A stretch of DNA of 64,000 nucleotides, from assembly GCA_017480185.1 (NCBI GenBank), contig JAFVBC010000019.1:1-64000 (forward strand), read 5' to 3'. How positions within the stretch are numbered: position 1 is the stretch's first letter; each line of letters starts with the position of its first letter. This stretch comes from Bacteroidales bacterium (lineage in GTDB: Bacteria; Bacteroidota; Bacteroidia; Bacteroidales; P3). The notes under the pieces are model-generated. The model did no database searches. It was given only the letters and a program-made list of their open reading frames with translations, and was not told the DNA's origin. The position numbers and the translations under genes were made by a program. Positions 41,884-49,868 of this stretch are shown here, one piece after another.

Positions 41884-41994
41884 GGCATCATCTCCCTATC
41901 ATCTCCTGACCAACTCCCTATCATCTCCTGACCAACTCCCTATCATCTCCTGATCAACTCCTACAAAAGCAGGACTTGATAGGTGGATAGTAGG
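41884..41994. repeat. 11-nt-unit fold-back repeat, copy C, with three 22-bp tandem units
   Basis: Three consecutive 22-bp units start at 41892, 41914 and 41936. Each is CTCCCTATCAT plus CTCCTGACCAA; the third has one C-to-T change (CTGATCAA). They are followed by CTCCTACAAAAGCAGG and ACTTGATAGG. The first two units are identical, suggesting recent duplication. Each 22-bp unit equals two 11-nt units. The array lies between convergent genes (EamA transporter and phosphoesterase). The ACAAAAGCAGGACTTGATAGG end matches copy A. Confidence 0.88.
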
Positions 41995-42012
41995 TCGAAA
42001 ATGTGGGCAACA

Positions 42013-42498
42013 TCACCTTTGAAAATCAAGCACTTCGAGCTGCGATGGGTCGGGATCAAGCACAAAACGCACCAAAGTGCACACTCGATGAATGCCTTGT
42101 CGCCCTGCAGCACCAGGATTGATGTGCAAAAGACGCATGTCTTTGTCGTATCCGACACGCAAGATGTGACTGTGTCCGCACACAAAAATGTCGGGTTTCA
42201 CCAATCGCAATCGCTCAGTTACGCCTGGGGCGTAGCGTCCTGGTCGGCCACCAATATGGGTAAGCATCACTCGCCGACCCTCACGCTCAAAGACATCGGT
42301 TTGCGGCAAGCAGTGATGAAGCGAGGCATCGTCAATGTTGCCCCAAACAGCCCTCACAGGTTTGAAATCCTCAAGTGCGTCAAGAACACCCTGGCCTATA
42401 TCGCCAGCATGCCATAGTTCGTCGCACTGCTCGAAAAAAGAATACACCTGTTGCGGCAAAAAGCCATGAGTGTCTGACAGAACACCTATGCGCATCAT
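42013..42498 (-). CDS. YfcE/MJ0936-type metallophosphoesterase
   Basis: The protein of about 161 residues has the calcineurin-like metal motifs: MRIGVLSDTHGFLP (Asp and His), ELWHAGDIGQ (GD), VWGNIDDASLHH (GN), MLTHIGG (H) and CGHSHILRVG (GHSH). It is a small cytoplasmic phosphodiesterase of the YfcE/MJ0936 group with two-metal chemistry; the physiological substrate is not known. The start is at ATG 42498 or 42495 (tandem ATG ATG CGC). The -7 box lies at 42523-42530, inside the longer open frame, which excludes the 42525 start. It is a single gene on the minus strand. Confidence 0.9.
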   Translation of the reverse strand: MMRIGVLSDTHGFLPQQVYSFFEQCDELWHAGDIGQGVLDALEDFKPVRAVWGNIDDASLHHCLPQTDVFEREGRRVMLTHIGGRPGRYAPGVTERLRLVKPDIFVCGHSHILRVGYDKDMRLLHINPGAAGRQGIHRVCTLVRFVLDPDPSQLEVLDFQR

Positions 42499-42522
42499 AA
42501 CGTTATCGCTTAAAAAGTGGCG

Positions 42523-42530
42523 CAAAAATA
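42523..42530 (-). promoter_or_regulatory. Putative -7 promoter box of the phosphoesterase gene
   Basis: CAAAAATA reads TATTTTTG on the minus strand (TAnnTTTG), 25 nt upstream of the ATG. Confidence 0.5.
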
Positions 42531-42584
42531 CACATTATTTGCGCGCACACGCAATAAAGCCCACGTCGACACGTTTGGTAATAC

Positions 42585-43472
42585 ATGAAAAAAGGGAATG
42601 CCATAGTGCTGATACTGGTTATGATGCTGGCAGCATGTACCAACGATGCCGACTTCGTGGCCCCAGCGTTTTTGCATGTTGAGGACATCAACGTGGTGGG
42701 CAACACCATATCAACCGACACTGGCTTTTATACCAGCGACATAAGTGGTGCCTACGTAGTGGCACACTTCAATGGTAAAATGAACGAAGACACCATTGGT
42801 ATGTTCGAATTGCCATTTACGGTACCAGTGCTGTATAGTGGTGCAACCGACTATATTGACATATACCCAGCCGTGCGCATGAGCGGTATCACGGCCACGC
42901 AACCATACTATTCGTTCTACACGTCAAAACGCATCTCGGGAGTAACACTTTCGTCGACCGACACAACCGACCTTGGCCACCTCAGCGTAGACTATGCCAT
43001 TGGCCTTGACGGGGTGCTGGTGTTTGAGCCTTTTGAGCCCACTGAGGCAAGCACCATGTTCGACAGCGTGATGACATGGGAGCGCTATGCTCCTGCCGAA
43101 GCCCGATCGGGCGTGGGATATGGCCGTCTGCATGTCAATGCATCGCAGTCTACACGAGCCACGTTTATCGAACAAGACATCATTGTAACAGATCCCTCAA
43201 GCACCGTATACATTGAGTTCGACATCAAGAGCGACATCCGAGTACAGATAGAGATGACCAGTCAACAATATGAAGGGGCAAACAGCGAGACACTATCGGT
43301 TATGGTGTGCTATCCTACAAGCCAATGGCAACACATGTATGTAAATTTAGGTCGCACATGGCGCGACTTTAACCACAACCCCTCGTTTCGCGTGTCGTTC
43401 AATGCCCTTAATGTCGACAACATTGATGGCGATGTACGGTTAGACAACGTGAAGATAATCAAACGCTCTTGA
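42585..43472 (+). CDS. Lipoprotein of unknown function
   Basis: The 295-residue protein has a lipobox signal (NAIVLILVMMLAACTNDADF, Cys at about 18). The N-half contains VAPAFLHVEDINVVGNTIST and IDIYPAVRMSGITATQPYYS. The C-half looks like a carbohydrate-binding-type beta sandwich (VYIEFDIKSDIRVQIEMTSQ, SQWQHMYVNLGRTW, NVDNIDGDVRLDNVKIIK), but I cannot name a family. It probably sits in the outer membrane. Its stop shares a base with the start of the sugar-phosphate transferase gene (TGATG), so the two are translated together, suggesting a link to surface glycan or capsule assembly. Confidence 0.75.
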   Translation: MKKGNAIVLILVMMLAACTNDADFVAPAFLHVEDINVVGNTISTDTGFYTSDISGAYVVAHFNGKMNEDTIGMFELPFTVPVLYSGATDYIDIYPAVRMSGITATQPYYSFYTSKRISGVTLSSTDTTDLGHLSVDYAIGLDGVLVFEPFEPTEASTMFDSVMTWERYAPAEARSGVGYGRLHVNASQSTRATFIEQDIIVTDPSSTVYIEFDIKSDIRVQIEMTSQQYEGANSETLSVMVCYPTSQWQHMYVNLGRTWRDFNHNPSFRVSFNALNVDNIDGDVRLDNVKIIKRS

Positions 43473-44887
43473 TGGAACGCCGTCAAAAAATAAGATACAT
43501 CGTCTCCGACACCCTTGCTGCCATTCTTGCGTGGTTAGCACTGTTCCTGTTTCGCAAACTGACGCAAGAGTCGCTGCAACTGGCCGATATAAACAGCGTA
43601 TTCACCGACCGTAACTTCTGGCTCGGACTGGTTTTTGTACCCCTCGGATGGCTGGCCTTATACACCATTCAAGGCCAATATCGCAATGTGTTGCGAAGGT
43701 CGCGTTTGAAAGAATTAACCGACACCGCCATGGCTTCTATCATAGGTGTGGTGGTAATATTCTTTTCGCTGCTCATTGACGACAACATATCAACCTATCG
43801 CAACTACTACTCGTCGTTCTCTTTCCTGCTGCTCGTACACTTCACTCTCACCTACATCCTGCGCCTCATCATCACCACAGGTACAGTAAAAAAAATACAA
43901 TCGCGTCGCATCGGTTTTCCGACGCTAATGGTGGGTAGTAAGAAGAGGGCTCACCAAACCTATCTTGATCTTGAAAATCAAGAGACCTACTCTGGGAATT
44001 TGTTTGTCGGCTTTGTCGACATTGACGGCCAAATGTCGGACAGCCTCAAGGCAATAATGCCTCACTTGGGTAACCTCAACGATATTAAAACAATCATTGA
44101 GACCAACAATGTGCAAGAGGTGATTGTGGCAATAGAGGACAACGAGTACTATCAGTTGAAAGAGATACTGCTCTCTCTCAGTTATCACGACGACCTCATA
44201 ATAAAGGTTACACCCGATGCACGCGACCTTATTATTGGTTCGGCCAAGGTTGATGCCATATTCCACTCGCCCCTCATCGTACTCAACAATAGGCTGATGA
44301 AGGAGTGGCAATACTCTGTTAAACGCATTGCCGATATCGTAATCTCGCTCCTTGCTTTAATAATCCTCTCCCCCGTTTTCCTCATCACCGCAATAATCAT
44401 TAAGTTATCCTCGCCTGGACCAGTATTCTATGTGCAGGAGCGCATTGGCTACCACGGTAAGCCATTCAAGATGCACAAGTTCAGGTCGATGTATATCGAC
44501 GCCGAGCGATCGGGTCCCACACTCAGTAAAGACAACGACCCACGCATTACTCCATTCGGCAGGTTTATGCGCAAAGTTAGACTCGACGAAATTCCACAAT
44601 TCTATAATGTTCTAAAAGGCACCATGTCGCTGGTCGGACCTCGTCCAGAACGCCAGTTTTTCATAGACCAAATTCTGACTCGCGCCCCTGAATACCTACT
44701 TTTGCAACGAGTAAAACCTGGAATAACATCGTGGGGGCAGGTGAAATATGGATACGCATCAAACGTCGATGAAATGGTAGAGCGGCTAAAATACGACCTA
44801 CTTTACCTTGACAATATGTCGCTTCAGATTGACATAAAAATACTTCTCTACACCATAATCATCGTCATTCAAGGGCGCGGGAAATAA
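43472..44887 (+). CDS. Polyprenyl-phosphate sugar-1-phosphate transferase (WbaP/WcaJ family)
   Basis: The 471-residue protein has an N-terminal region with four to five membrane helices (about 8-130) and a Rossmann-like middle domain (RRIGFPTLMVGSKKRAHQTY... IKTIIETNNVQEVIVAIEDN). The C-terminal catalytic domain has a re-entrant helix (RIADIVISLLALIILSPVFL), GKPFKMHKFRSMYIDAERSG, LDEIPQFYNVLKGTMSLVGP followed by RPE, and PGITSWGQVKYGY. It starts repeat-unit synthesis by moving a sugar-1-phosphate from a UDP-sugar to undecaprenyl phosphate at the inner membrane. In P. gingivalis a related enzyme supports A-LPS, the anchor of T9SS cargo; whether that holds here is inference. The ATG overlaps the lipoprotein stop. 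Confidence 0.92.
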   Translation: MERRQKIRYIVSDTLAAILAWLALFLFRKLTQESLQLADINSVFTDRNFWLGLVFVPLGWLALYTIQGQYRNVLRRSRLKELTDTAMASIIGVVVIFFSLLIDDNISTYRNYYSSFSFLLLVHFTLTYILRLIITTGTVKKIQSRRIGFPTLMVGSKKRAHQTYLDLENQETYSGNLFVGFVDIDGQMSDSLKAIMPHLGNLNDIKTIIETNNVQEVIVAIEDNEYYQLKEILLSLSYHDDLIIKVTPDARDLIIGSAKVDAIFHSPLIVLNNRLMKEWQYSVKRIADIVISLLALIILSPVFLITAIIIKLSSPGPVFYVQERIGYHGKPFKMHKFRSMYIDAERSGPTLSKDNDPRITPFGRFMRKVRLDEIPQFYNVLKGTMSLVGPRPERQFFIDQILTRAPEYLLLQRVKPGITSWGQVKYGYASNVDEMVERLKYDLLYLDNMSLQIDIKILLYTIIIVIQGRGK

Positions 44888-44926
44888 CGATGCGCGCAAA
44901 TATATAGCGAATAAACACATCTTAAT

Positions 44927-45610
44927 ATGAAACACAACTACATCATCATCGCCGTGGCAGCCCTTACTCTTGCTGCATGCACCCAAGACAAAACTGTCAA
45001 ACTAAACGACATGACCGACACCCTGTCGTGGGCTATGGGCGAAAACATTGGCCTTTCTCTGAAAAACAACGAATCTTTCAAACTTGATAACGATAAAGTT
45101 ATCCAAGCAATTAGACACACACTGGAAGACAACGAGCAACCAATCAACGACACAGTATATCAAGAAGCTATACAATTGTTGCTCATGCAAGCACAGAGCC
45201 ATCAACGTCAGACCATATCCGACATAGAAAATGCCCAAGAGGAATACTTTACACGACTGATGAAAGAAAAGCCTCAAGTAAAAAAGCATGATGCCGGTTT
45301 TTACTACGAAGAAATTAAAAAGGGACACGGAGCCAATGCCAAATATGCTCAAGAGGTACTTATCGACTACCGTAGTTTCCTGATGCTTACTGGCGAGCCC
45401 TACGATCAAACATACGGAAAACGCGAGCCAGTTCAGACTGTCATCGGCCAACCTATGTTCAAGGGACTTATCGAAGGGTTGCAACTGATGAACGAGGGTA
45501 GTATTTACCGCTTCTATTTTCCCTACCAGCTCATTGAAGGCACACGTGGAACTGCTGCCAAAACGCCATTTATCTACGAAGTAGAGCTTCACAAAATAGG
45601 CAACAACTAA
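44927..45610 (+). CDS. FKBP-type peptidyl-prolyl isomerase-like lipoprotein
   Basis: The 227-residue protein has a lipobox (YIIIAVAALTLAACTQDKTV, Cys at about 18). A helical N-domain (DTLSWAMGENIGLSLKNNES) is of the Mip/FkpA kind. The C-terminal FKBP-like domain has EVLIDYRSFLMLTGEPYDQT, TVIGQPMFKGLIEGLQLMNE, GSIYRFYFPYQL and FIYEVELHKIG. Several active-site aromatics of classical FKBPs are not evident, so it may act as a chaperone with weak or no isomerase activity. It is periplasmic or outer-membrane by inference. It lies 39 nt after the sugar transferase gene and is followed by a terminator. Confidence 0.82.
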   Translation: MKHNYIIIAVAALTLAACTQDKTVKLNDMTDTLSWAMGENIGLSLKNNESFKLDNDKVIQAIRHTLEDNEQPINDTVYQEAIQLLLMQAQSHQRQTISDIENAQEEYFTRLMKEKPQVKKHDAGFYYEEIKKGHGANAKYAQEVLIDYRSFLMLTGEPYDQTYGKREPVQTVIGQPMFKGLIEGLQLMNEGSIYRFYFPYQLIEGTRGTAAKTPFIYEVELHKIGNN

Positions 45611-45631
45611 CAGATACATAATTAAAAACAC

Positions 45632-45670
45632 CGAATAAGGGCGTGCCATACGGCACGCCCTTATTCGTTT
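45632..45670 (+). terminator. Intrinsic terminator after the FKBP-like gene
   Basis: Stem CGAATAAGGGCGTGCC (45632-45647) / GGCACGCCCTTATTCG (45652-45667), 4-nt loop, then GTTT. Confidence 0.82.
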
Positions 45671-45708
45671 ACATACAAAATACAAACACATTTCATCTTA
45701 TTTAGTTG

Positions 45709-45716
45709 TAACTTTG
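45709..45716 (+). promoter_or_regulatory. Putative -7 promoter box of the arginine decarboxylase gene
   Basis: TAACTTTG (TAnnTTTG) lies 60 nt before the ATG at 45777. Confidence 0.55.
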
Positions 45717-45776
45717 CAGCGCAATCCAACTTAATCAAACACGCCATAAAAACAAAACTTAACACACTCGGATAGC

Positions 45777-47177
45777 ATGAAAAATAAATATTACGACCTC
45801 ATTGATCAAACTTTCGACTTCCCCCAAGACGAATTCAGAACCGAGGATGGAGAGCTCTTTTTCCACGATATTCCTTTGATGGAAATAATAAAACAGTATG
45901 GAACTCCGCTAAAAATAACTTACTTACCCAAAATTAGTTCACAGATACAACGAGCCAAACGCCTGTTTAACGTGGCCATTGCCAAAACCGACTACAAAGG
46001 TTCCTACAACTACTGCTACTGCACCAAGTCGAGTCACTTTGCCTTTGTGCTTGAAGAGGCCCTAAAAAACGACATCAATCTCGAAACATCGTCGGCTTTT
46101 GACATAAACTTGATTCAAGAATTGCACAGCCAAGGTCTCGTTGATAAAGATAAAACAATCGTTTGTAACGGATTCAAAAAGGAGCAATACATCGAAAATA
46201 TTGTGAATATTTTCCACGATGGCTTCCATAACATTATACCTGTACTTGATAATAAGAACGAGTATTACATGCTTGATGAGAAAATGTCGGATGAAGATGA
46301 AAAGATGAATTTAGGAATAAGGATTGCCTCTGAAGAGGAACCTAAATTTGACTTTTACACATCTCGATTGGGAATTAGATACAACGATATAGTATCATTC
46401 TACGAAGAGCAAGTGAAGCCAAATGATAAATTTAGGTTTAAGATGCTGCACTTCTTTATCAATACTGGTATACGCGACACAGCCTACTACTGGAATGAGT
46501 TGGCAAAATGTGTGAATGTCTATTGCGACTTGAAGCGAGTGTGCAGCGATTTAGATAGTCTTAACATTGGCGGAGGTTTTCCAAGCAAAGTTAGCTTGGC
46601 GGCAAACTACGACTACGAGTATATGGCAGAGGAGATCTTGGCACAGATAAAGGCTATTTGTGCTCTACGCGGAGTGGAAGAGCCAAATATATACACCGAG
46701 TTTGGCAGTTTTACTGTAGGCGAAAGTGGTGCAACGCTCTATAGCATTCTTGACCAAAAACAGCAAAACGATCGGGAGTTGTGGTACATGATTGACTCGT
46801 CGTTTATCACCACACTGCCCGACACATGGGGTATCAATCAAAGATTTATAATGCTGCCCATCAATCACTGGGACTGCGAATATCAGCGTGTTTTTTTGGG
46901 AGGACTAACATGCGACAGCGAAGATTACTATAATGCCGACTCTCATGCCAATGCCATATTCTTACCAAAGTTGCAGAAGGACGATCCCCTCTATATTGGT
47001 TTCTTCCATACGGGGGCGTATCAAGAGAGCATCGGTGGATATGGCGGCATACAGCATTGCCTTATTCCAGCCCCTAAACATGTGATTATTGATAAGGACG
47101 AAAACGGGGAATACACCACCAAACTATTTGCTAAAGAGCAAAGTTACAAGTCGATGCTAAAGATTTTGGGATACTAA
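45777..47177 (+). CDS. speA: PLP-dependent arginine decarboxylase-like protein (short, alanine-racemase fold)
   Basis: The 466-residue protein resembles the short Bacteroidota arginine decarboxylases. It opens KYYDLIDQTFDFPQDEF, and the PLP lysine is expected at Lys84 in YNYCYCTKSSHFAFVLEEAL. Further features are NLETSSAFDINLIQEL, VCNGFKKEQYIENI, RLGIRYNDI, SLNIGGGFPSKVSLAANYDY (glycine-rich phosphate-binding loop), GVEEPNIYTEFGSFTVGESG and the late GAYQESIGGYGGIQHC. It would convert arginine to agmatine for polyamine synthesis; a diaminopimelate- or carboxynorspermidine-type substrate is less likely given the length and start. It is much shorter than E. coli SpeA (about 650). It is monocistronic, with its own promoter box and a shared terminator. 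Confidence 0.85.
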   Translation: MKNKYYDLIDQTFDFPQDEFRTEDGELFFHDIPLMEIIKQYGTPLKITYLPKISSQIQRAKRLFNVAIAKTDYKGSYNYCYCTKSSHFAFVLEEALKNDINLETSSAFDINLIQELHSQGLVDKDKTIVCNGFKKEQYIENIVNIFHDGFHNIIPVLDNKNEYYMLDEKMSDEDEKMNLGIRIASEEEPKFDFYTSRLGIRYNDIVSFYEEQVKPNDKFRFKMLHFFINTGIRDTAYYWNELAKCVNVYCDLKRVCSDLDSLNIGGGFPSKVSLAANYDYEYMAEEILAQIKAICALRGVEEPNIYTEFGSFTVGESGATLYSILDQKQQNDRELWYMIDSSFITTLPDTWGINQRFIMLPINHWDCEYQRVFLGGLTCDSEDYYNADSHANAIFLPKLQKDDPLYIGFFHTGAYQESIGGYGGIQHCLIPAPKHVIIDKDENGEYTTKLFAKEQSYKSMLKILGY

Positions 47178-47181
47178 ACAA

Positions 47182-47239
47182 TGTTTATAATATAAGAGCG
47201 GACGCTGCTTGTGCAGCGTCCGCTCTTATATTATAAACA
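47182..47239. terminator. Bidirectional terminator between speA and the C25 peptidase gene
   Basis: A 27-bp perfect stem (47182-47208 with 47213-47239) has core GAGCGGACGCTGC/GCAGCGTCCGCTC and A/T arms on both sides, between convergent genes. Confidence 0.88.
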
Positions 47240-47248
47240 AAACCGTCG

Positions 47249-49549
47249 TTACTGCTTAATAAGACGCCGTGTGAAGACCTGACCACCAGTATTCACACGC
47301 ATAATATACACCCCAAGCGGTTGTGCTTCGAGGTTTATCTCGGCGACTCCCTCGGTATGAGTTTTGCCGTACACCTTTACTCCTGTAGCAGAGAAGACTT
47401 CAACCTCTGCATTTATCGGAAGCTCCACGCTGAAACGTCCTGTGCTTGGATTGGGGAAAACTCGGGCTTCTATGGTCTGTATACGGTCTATACTTAAATT
47501 GTTGAACGGCTGGAAGAACGGTTTATGACCTTGAGACATGATTGCAACCGAACAATTTGACAAGTCGGCACCCGTGGCGCGCATAGTAGCCACTCCTGTG
47601 CGCGAGGCAAACGCTGCCCCCATGACTTTTAGACTATCATTGGATACAAGGGCGACATAAGCATTCGGAGCTGTGGTAAATGTGAGCAGACCATTGTCGT
47701 TGGCCGTACATACAATGCTGATGTCAGAGGCACGCCCCAACCACGGCATGAGCGACGGATCGCCCATCACCTCATAAATTTCCCAGTAGTAGCGCTTATA
47801 AGTGGCGCTATAGGAAGAGTTTTGCATTGCCATGTTGCCACTGAAAACCATTGCGCCAGCGGTGAATCCGTGAGTTGAAAACGACTCATTGTGGGTGTGG
47901 AATAGGCGGTCGTACATGCCTGGACGCGATGGACTGAACGTGGCATCCATAGTGTTGTTAATGTTGCTGCGCACACCTACCGCCCAGTAGAAGTCCATGG
48001 GCCAAGTAGTGCTATTTGTGGCACCTATATATACCACAGCACCGGCGTTATTATTCTTGCGTAGCAATGCCTCGCCAAGACACACTCCTTCGTCAAATTT
48101 GTTGGTCAGACAGGCATTTCCTATCATCACCGATGGCATACCCTCGTTGGTCATCGAAGCCACCTGCGACACGGTGAGCTGCGGATTACCCCACTGGTTG
48201 TAATTGCCATGGGCGCTATAGTTTATCAAGCCAATACCTTCGTTATAGCGAGTGCGTACGGTAAGACCGATGCCTGCAGTCAAACTGCTTCCAGTAACCG
48301 TAACCCCTTGCGGAGCAAACGAGGTGTTGTTTTTCCAGTAATAGATGTTTTCATAACCATTGGCAGGCGATACATAGTACTTTGCAATATAATCCATCGT
48401 CGGGTCGCAATAGTTATAGGCGTTGTCGTTGGTCGTACCCTCGTCCTTGCCCGACACCAGTGCCGCACGGGCAAGATAGGAATCGTCGGTAAAGAGATAT
48501 TGCTCATACATCAACGTCTTGTCAATGGCCGAAGCCAACTCGGTGGCATTGGTAACCGAAATACGGCCGATATAGGCATCGGGCACATAGTCGCCACCCG
48601 TCCACAACACATAGTCAAGGTCGGTGGGGTGCGTGCCCATACTCTCCTCAAGAATAGTGCTTGTACGTGTGGGAAGATACTCCTTATCGCCTATGAGTAC
48701 GACAAAGGTAGGAGCAGGGTTTTTAGAGGTTGATTGAGTGTATAGGCTCTTCGTAAAACTGGCTATATCGCTATACGTAGTCTTGCCTATCTCCTCCAAC
48801 ACATACTTATCCACAATCATTCCCTGTCGTTTCTTCCATGCTATAAACTCGTCCAATTTGGCCGTGTTGAGATATTGTCGCACAAACACAGCCATCCTTA
48901 TTGGAGCCTTCATCGACGCATCTTTGGTGGCTGGGAACAAATTGTTGAGTGTTTTGCCATAGGTAAAAGCAGGCGTGTGGTAGCGATTGTACACTGCGAG
49001 AGTGCTGTCAACATCGGCATCAACATATCGCACACTTACCTCGGCGCTACGGCAAACCACAGCCACACCTCGCTTGGCGTTGATGCTTACGGGCGAGAAC
49101 TGGAGTTGCGCCAAATTTCTGTCGCGCGCCACACCCACCTGTTCTACCCTTGCAAGAGGCAACGCATAAAAGGTGTCGGTGTTGTAGAAAGCCCCGTCAA
49201 TCACTTGAGCATAATGACCAGTGTCCGACTTGGCGCGTACTGGCTGCACCGGAACTGGATTACTAATTTCAATGGTGTCGAACACCACATTGCTCACACT
49301 CACCTCCATTCCTTTGCAAAACGGCACTGTAAGCATATAGCCCACTACGGGCAAAGCGGGTCTACCCACCTCGCCCCCATCAGCATAGCCGTCTATCAGC
49401 ACGTGTGTCTGCCCATCAACAACTGCCAATTTAGCGTCTGGCACATTTATTTTTACCCTCAATTGGTCAAATGTATCGTCCACGACATATTGTGCCGAAA
49501 CCATTCCTACCAGTGCCACAAAGAGGCCAAGAATAACTATTCGTTTCAT
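47249..49549 (-). CDS. Gingipain-like C25 cysteine peptidase with T9SS sorting domain
   Basis: The 766-residue protein has a signal peptide (1-19, cut after VSA), then a propeptide-like region (about 20-205) with GRPALPVVGYMLTVPFCKGM. The C25 domain (about 210-600) has FVVLIGDKEYLPT, DYVPDAYIGRISVTNATELA, the catalytic His447 in INYSAHGNYNQWGNP and Cys480 in VMIGNACLTNKFDEG. A beta domain follows, then a C-terminal type A sorting domain (VFPNPSTGRFSVELP... PLGVYIMRV... RRLIKQ). It is related to the gingipains of Porphyromonas, secreted by T9SS. Cleavage specificity (Arg, Lys or other) is not readable. It is a single gene whose -7 box is at 49571-49578. Confidence 0.93.
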   Translation of the reverse strand: MKRIVILGLFVALVGMVSAQYVVDDTFDQLRVKINVPDAKLAVVDGQTHVLIDGYADGGEVGRPALPVVGYMLTVPFCKGMEVSVSNVVFDTIEISNPVPVQPVRAKSDTGHYAQVIDGAFYNTDTFYALPLARVEQVGVARDRNLAQLQFSPVSINAKRGVAVVCRSAEVSVRYVDADVDSTLAVYNRYHTPAFTYGKTLNNLFPATKDASMKAPIRMAVFVRQYLNTAKLDEFIAWKKRQGMIVDKYVLEEIGKTTYSDIASFTKSLYTQSTSKNPAPTFVVLIGDKEYLPTRTSTILEESMGTHPTDLDYVLWTGGDYVPDAYIGRISVTNATELASAIDKTLMYEQYLFTDDSYLARAALVSGKDEGTTNDNAYNYCDPTMDYIAKYYVSPANGYENIYYWKNNTSFAPQGVTVTGSSLTAGIGLTVRTRYNEGIGLINYSAHGNYNQWGNPQLTVSQVASMTNEGMPSVMIGNACLTNKFDEGVCLGEALLRKNNNAGAVVYIGATNSTTWPMDFYWAVGVRSNINNTMDATFSPSRPGMYDRLFHTHNESFSTHGFTAGAMVFSGNMAMQNSSYSATYKRYYWEIYEVMGDPSLMPWLGRASDISIVCTANDNGLLTFTTAPNAYVALVSNDSLKVMGAAFASRTGVATMRATGADLSNCSVAIMSQGHKPFFQPFNNLSIDRIQTIEARVFPNPSTGRFSVELPINAEVEVFSATGVKVYGKTHTEGVAEINLEAQPLGVYIMRVNTGGQVFTRRLIKQ

Positions 49550-49570
49550 AAAAGTAACGTTTTATGCCCA

Positions 49571-49578
49571 CAAATTTA
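49571..49578 (-). promoter_or_regulatory. Putative -7 promoter box of the C25 peptidase gene
   Basis: CAAATTTA reads TAAATTTG on the minus strand (TAnnTTTG), 22 nt upstream of the ATG. The repeat copy D lies about 110 nt further upstream. Confidence 0.55.
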
Positions 49579-49687
49579 CAATCTTTTTTCTTTTCACCCA
49601 ATATTTATGCAAGAAAAAAAAACATTCCGTCGCAGCAAGTGGATAAGAGAGTAAAACCTGTTGGCATCTTTGTCCGTCCCTCGACAG

Positions 49688-49793
49688 TATCAAAGCCCTA
49701 TCATCTCCCTATCAACACCCTATCAAGTCCTGCCGTTCTTCAGTCAAAAGCAGGAGATGATAGGGTGTTGATAGGGAGATTATAGGGAGATGG
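49688..49793. repeat. 11-nt-unit fold-back repeat, copy D: 38-bp hairpin with mixed unit types
   Basis: The left arm 49696-49733 is CCCTATCATCT, CCCTATCAACA, CCCTATCAAGT plus CCTGC. The right arm 49750-49787 is its reverse complement with three mismatches. The 16-nt loop (49734-49749) contains GTTCTTCAGTC, the unit that builds copies B and F. This is therefore a chimeric copy joining both unit types. It sits between the start of the C25 gene and the end of rluA. Confidence 0.9.
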
Positions 49794-49811
49794 TATTAGT
49801 ATGAGGATAAT

Positions 49812-49852
49812 AAAAAAGTGCGAGGAGGCGACCTCCGGTCGCCTCCTCGCAC
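49812..49852 (-). terminator. Intrinsic terminator of the DUF1599-to-rluA operon
   Basis: On the minus strand, GTGCGAGGAGGCGAC (49852-49838) pairs with GTCGCCTCCTCGCAC (49832-49818) and is followed by TTTTTTATTA. It lies 17 nt after the rluA stop. Confidence 0.88.
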
Positions 49853-49868
49853 CAGTTATACACTTTTT

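Noticed and set aside
41884-41994. Possible CRISPR array at the tandem 22-bp repeats
   Set aside because: The units are directly adjacent with no unique spacers, and there are no cas genes.
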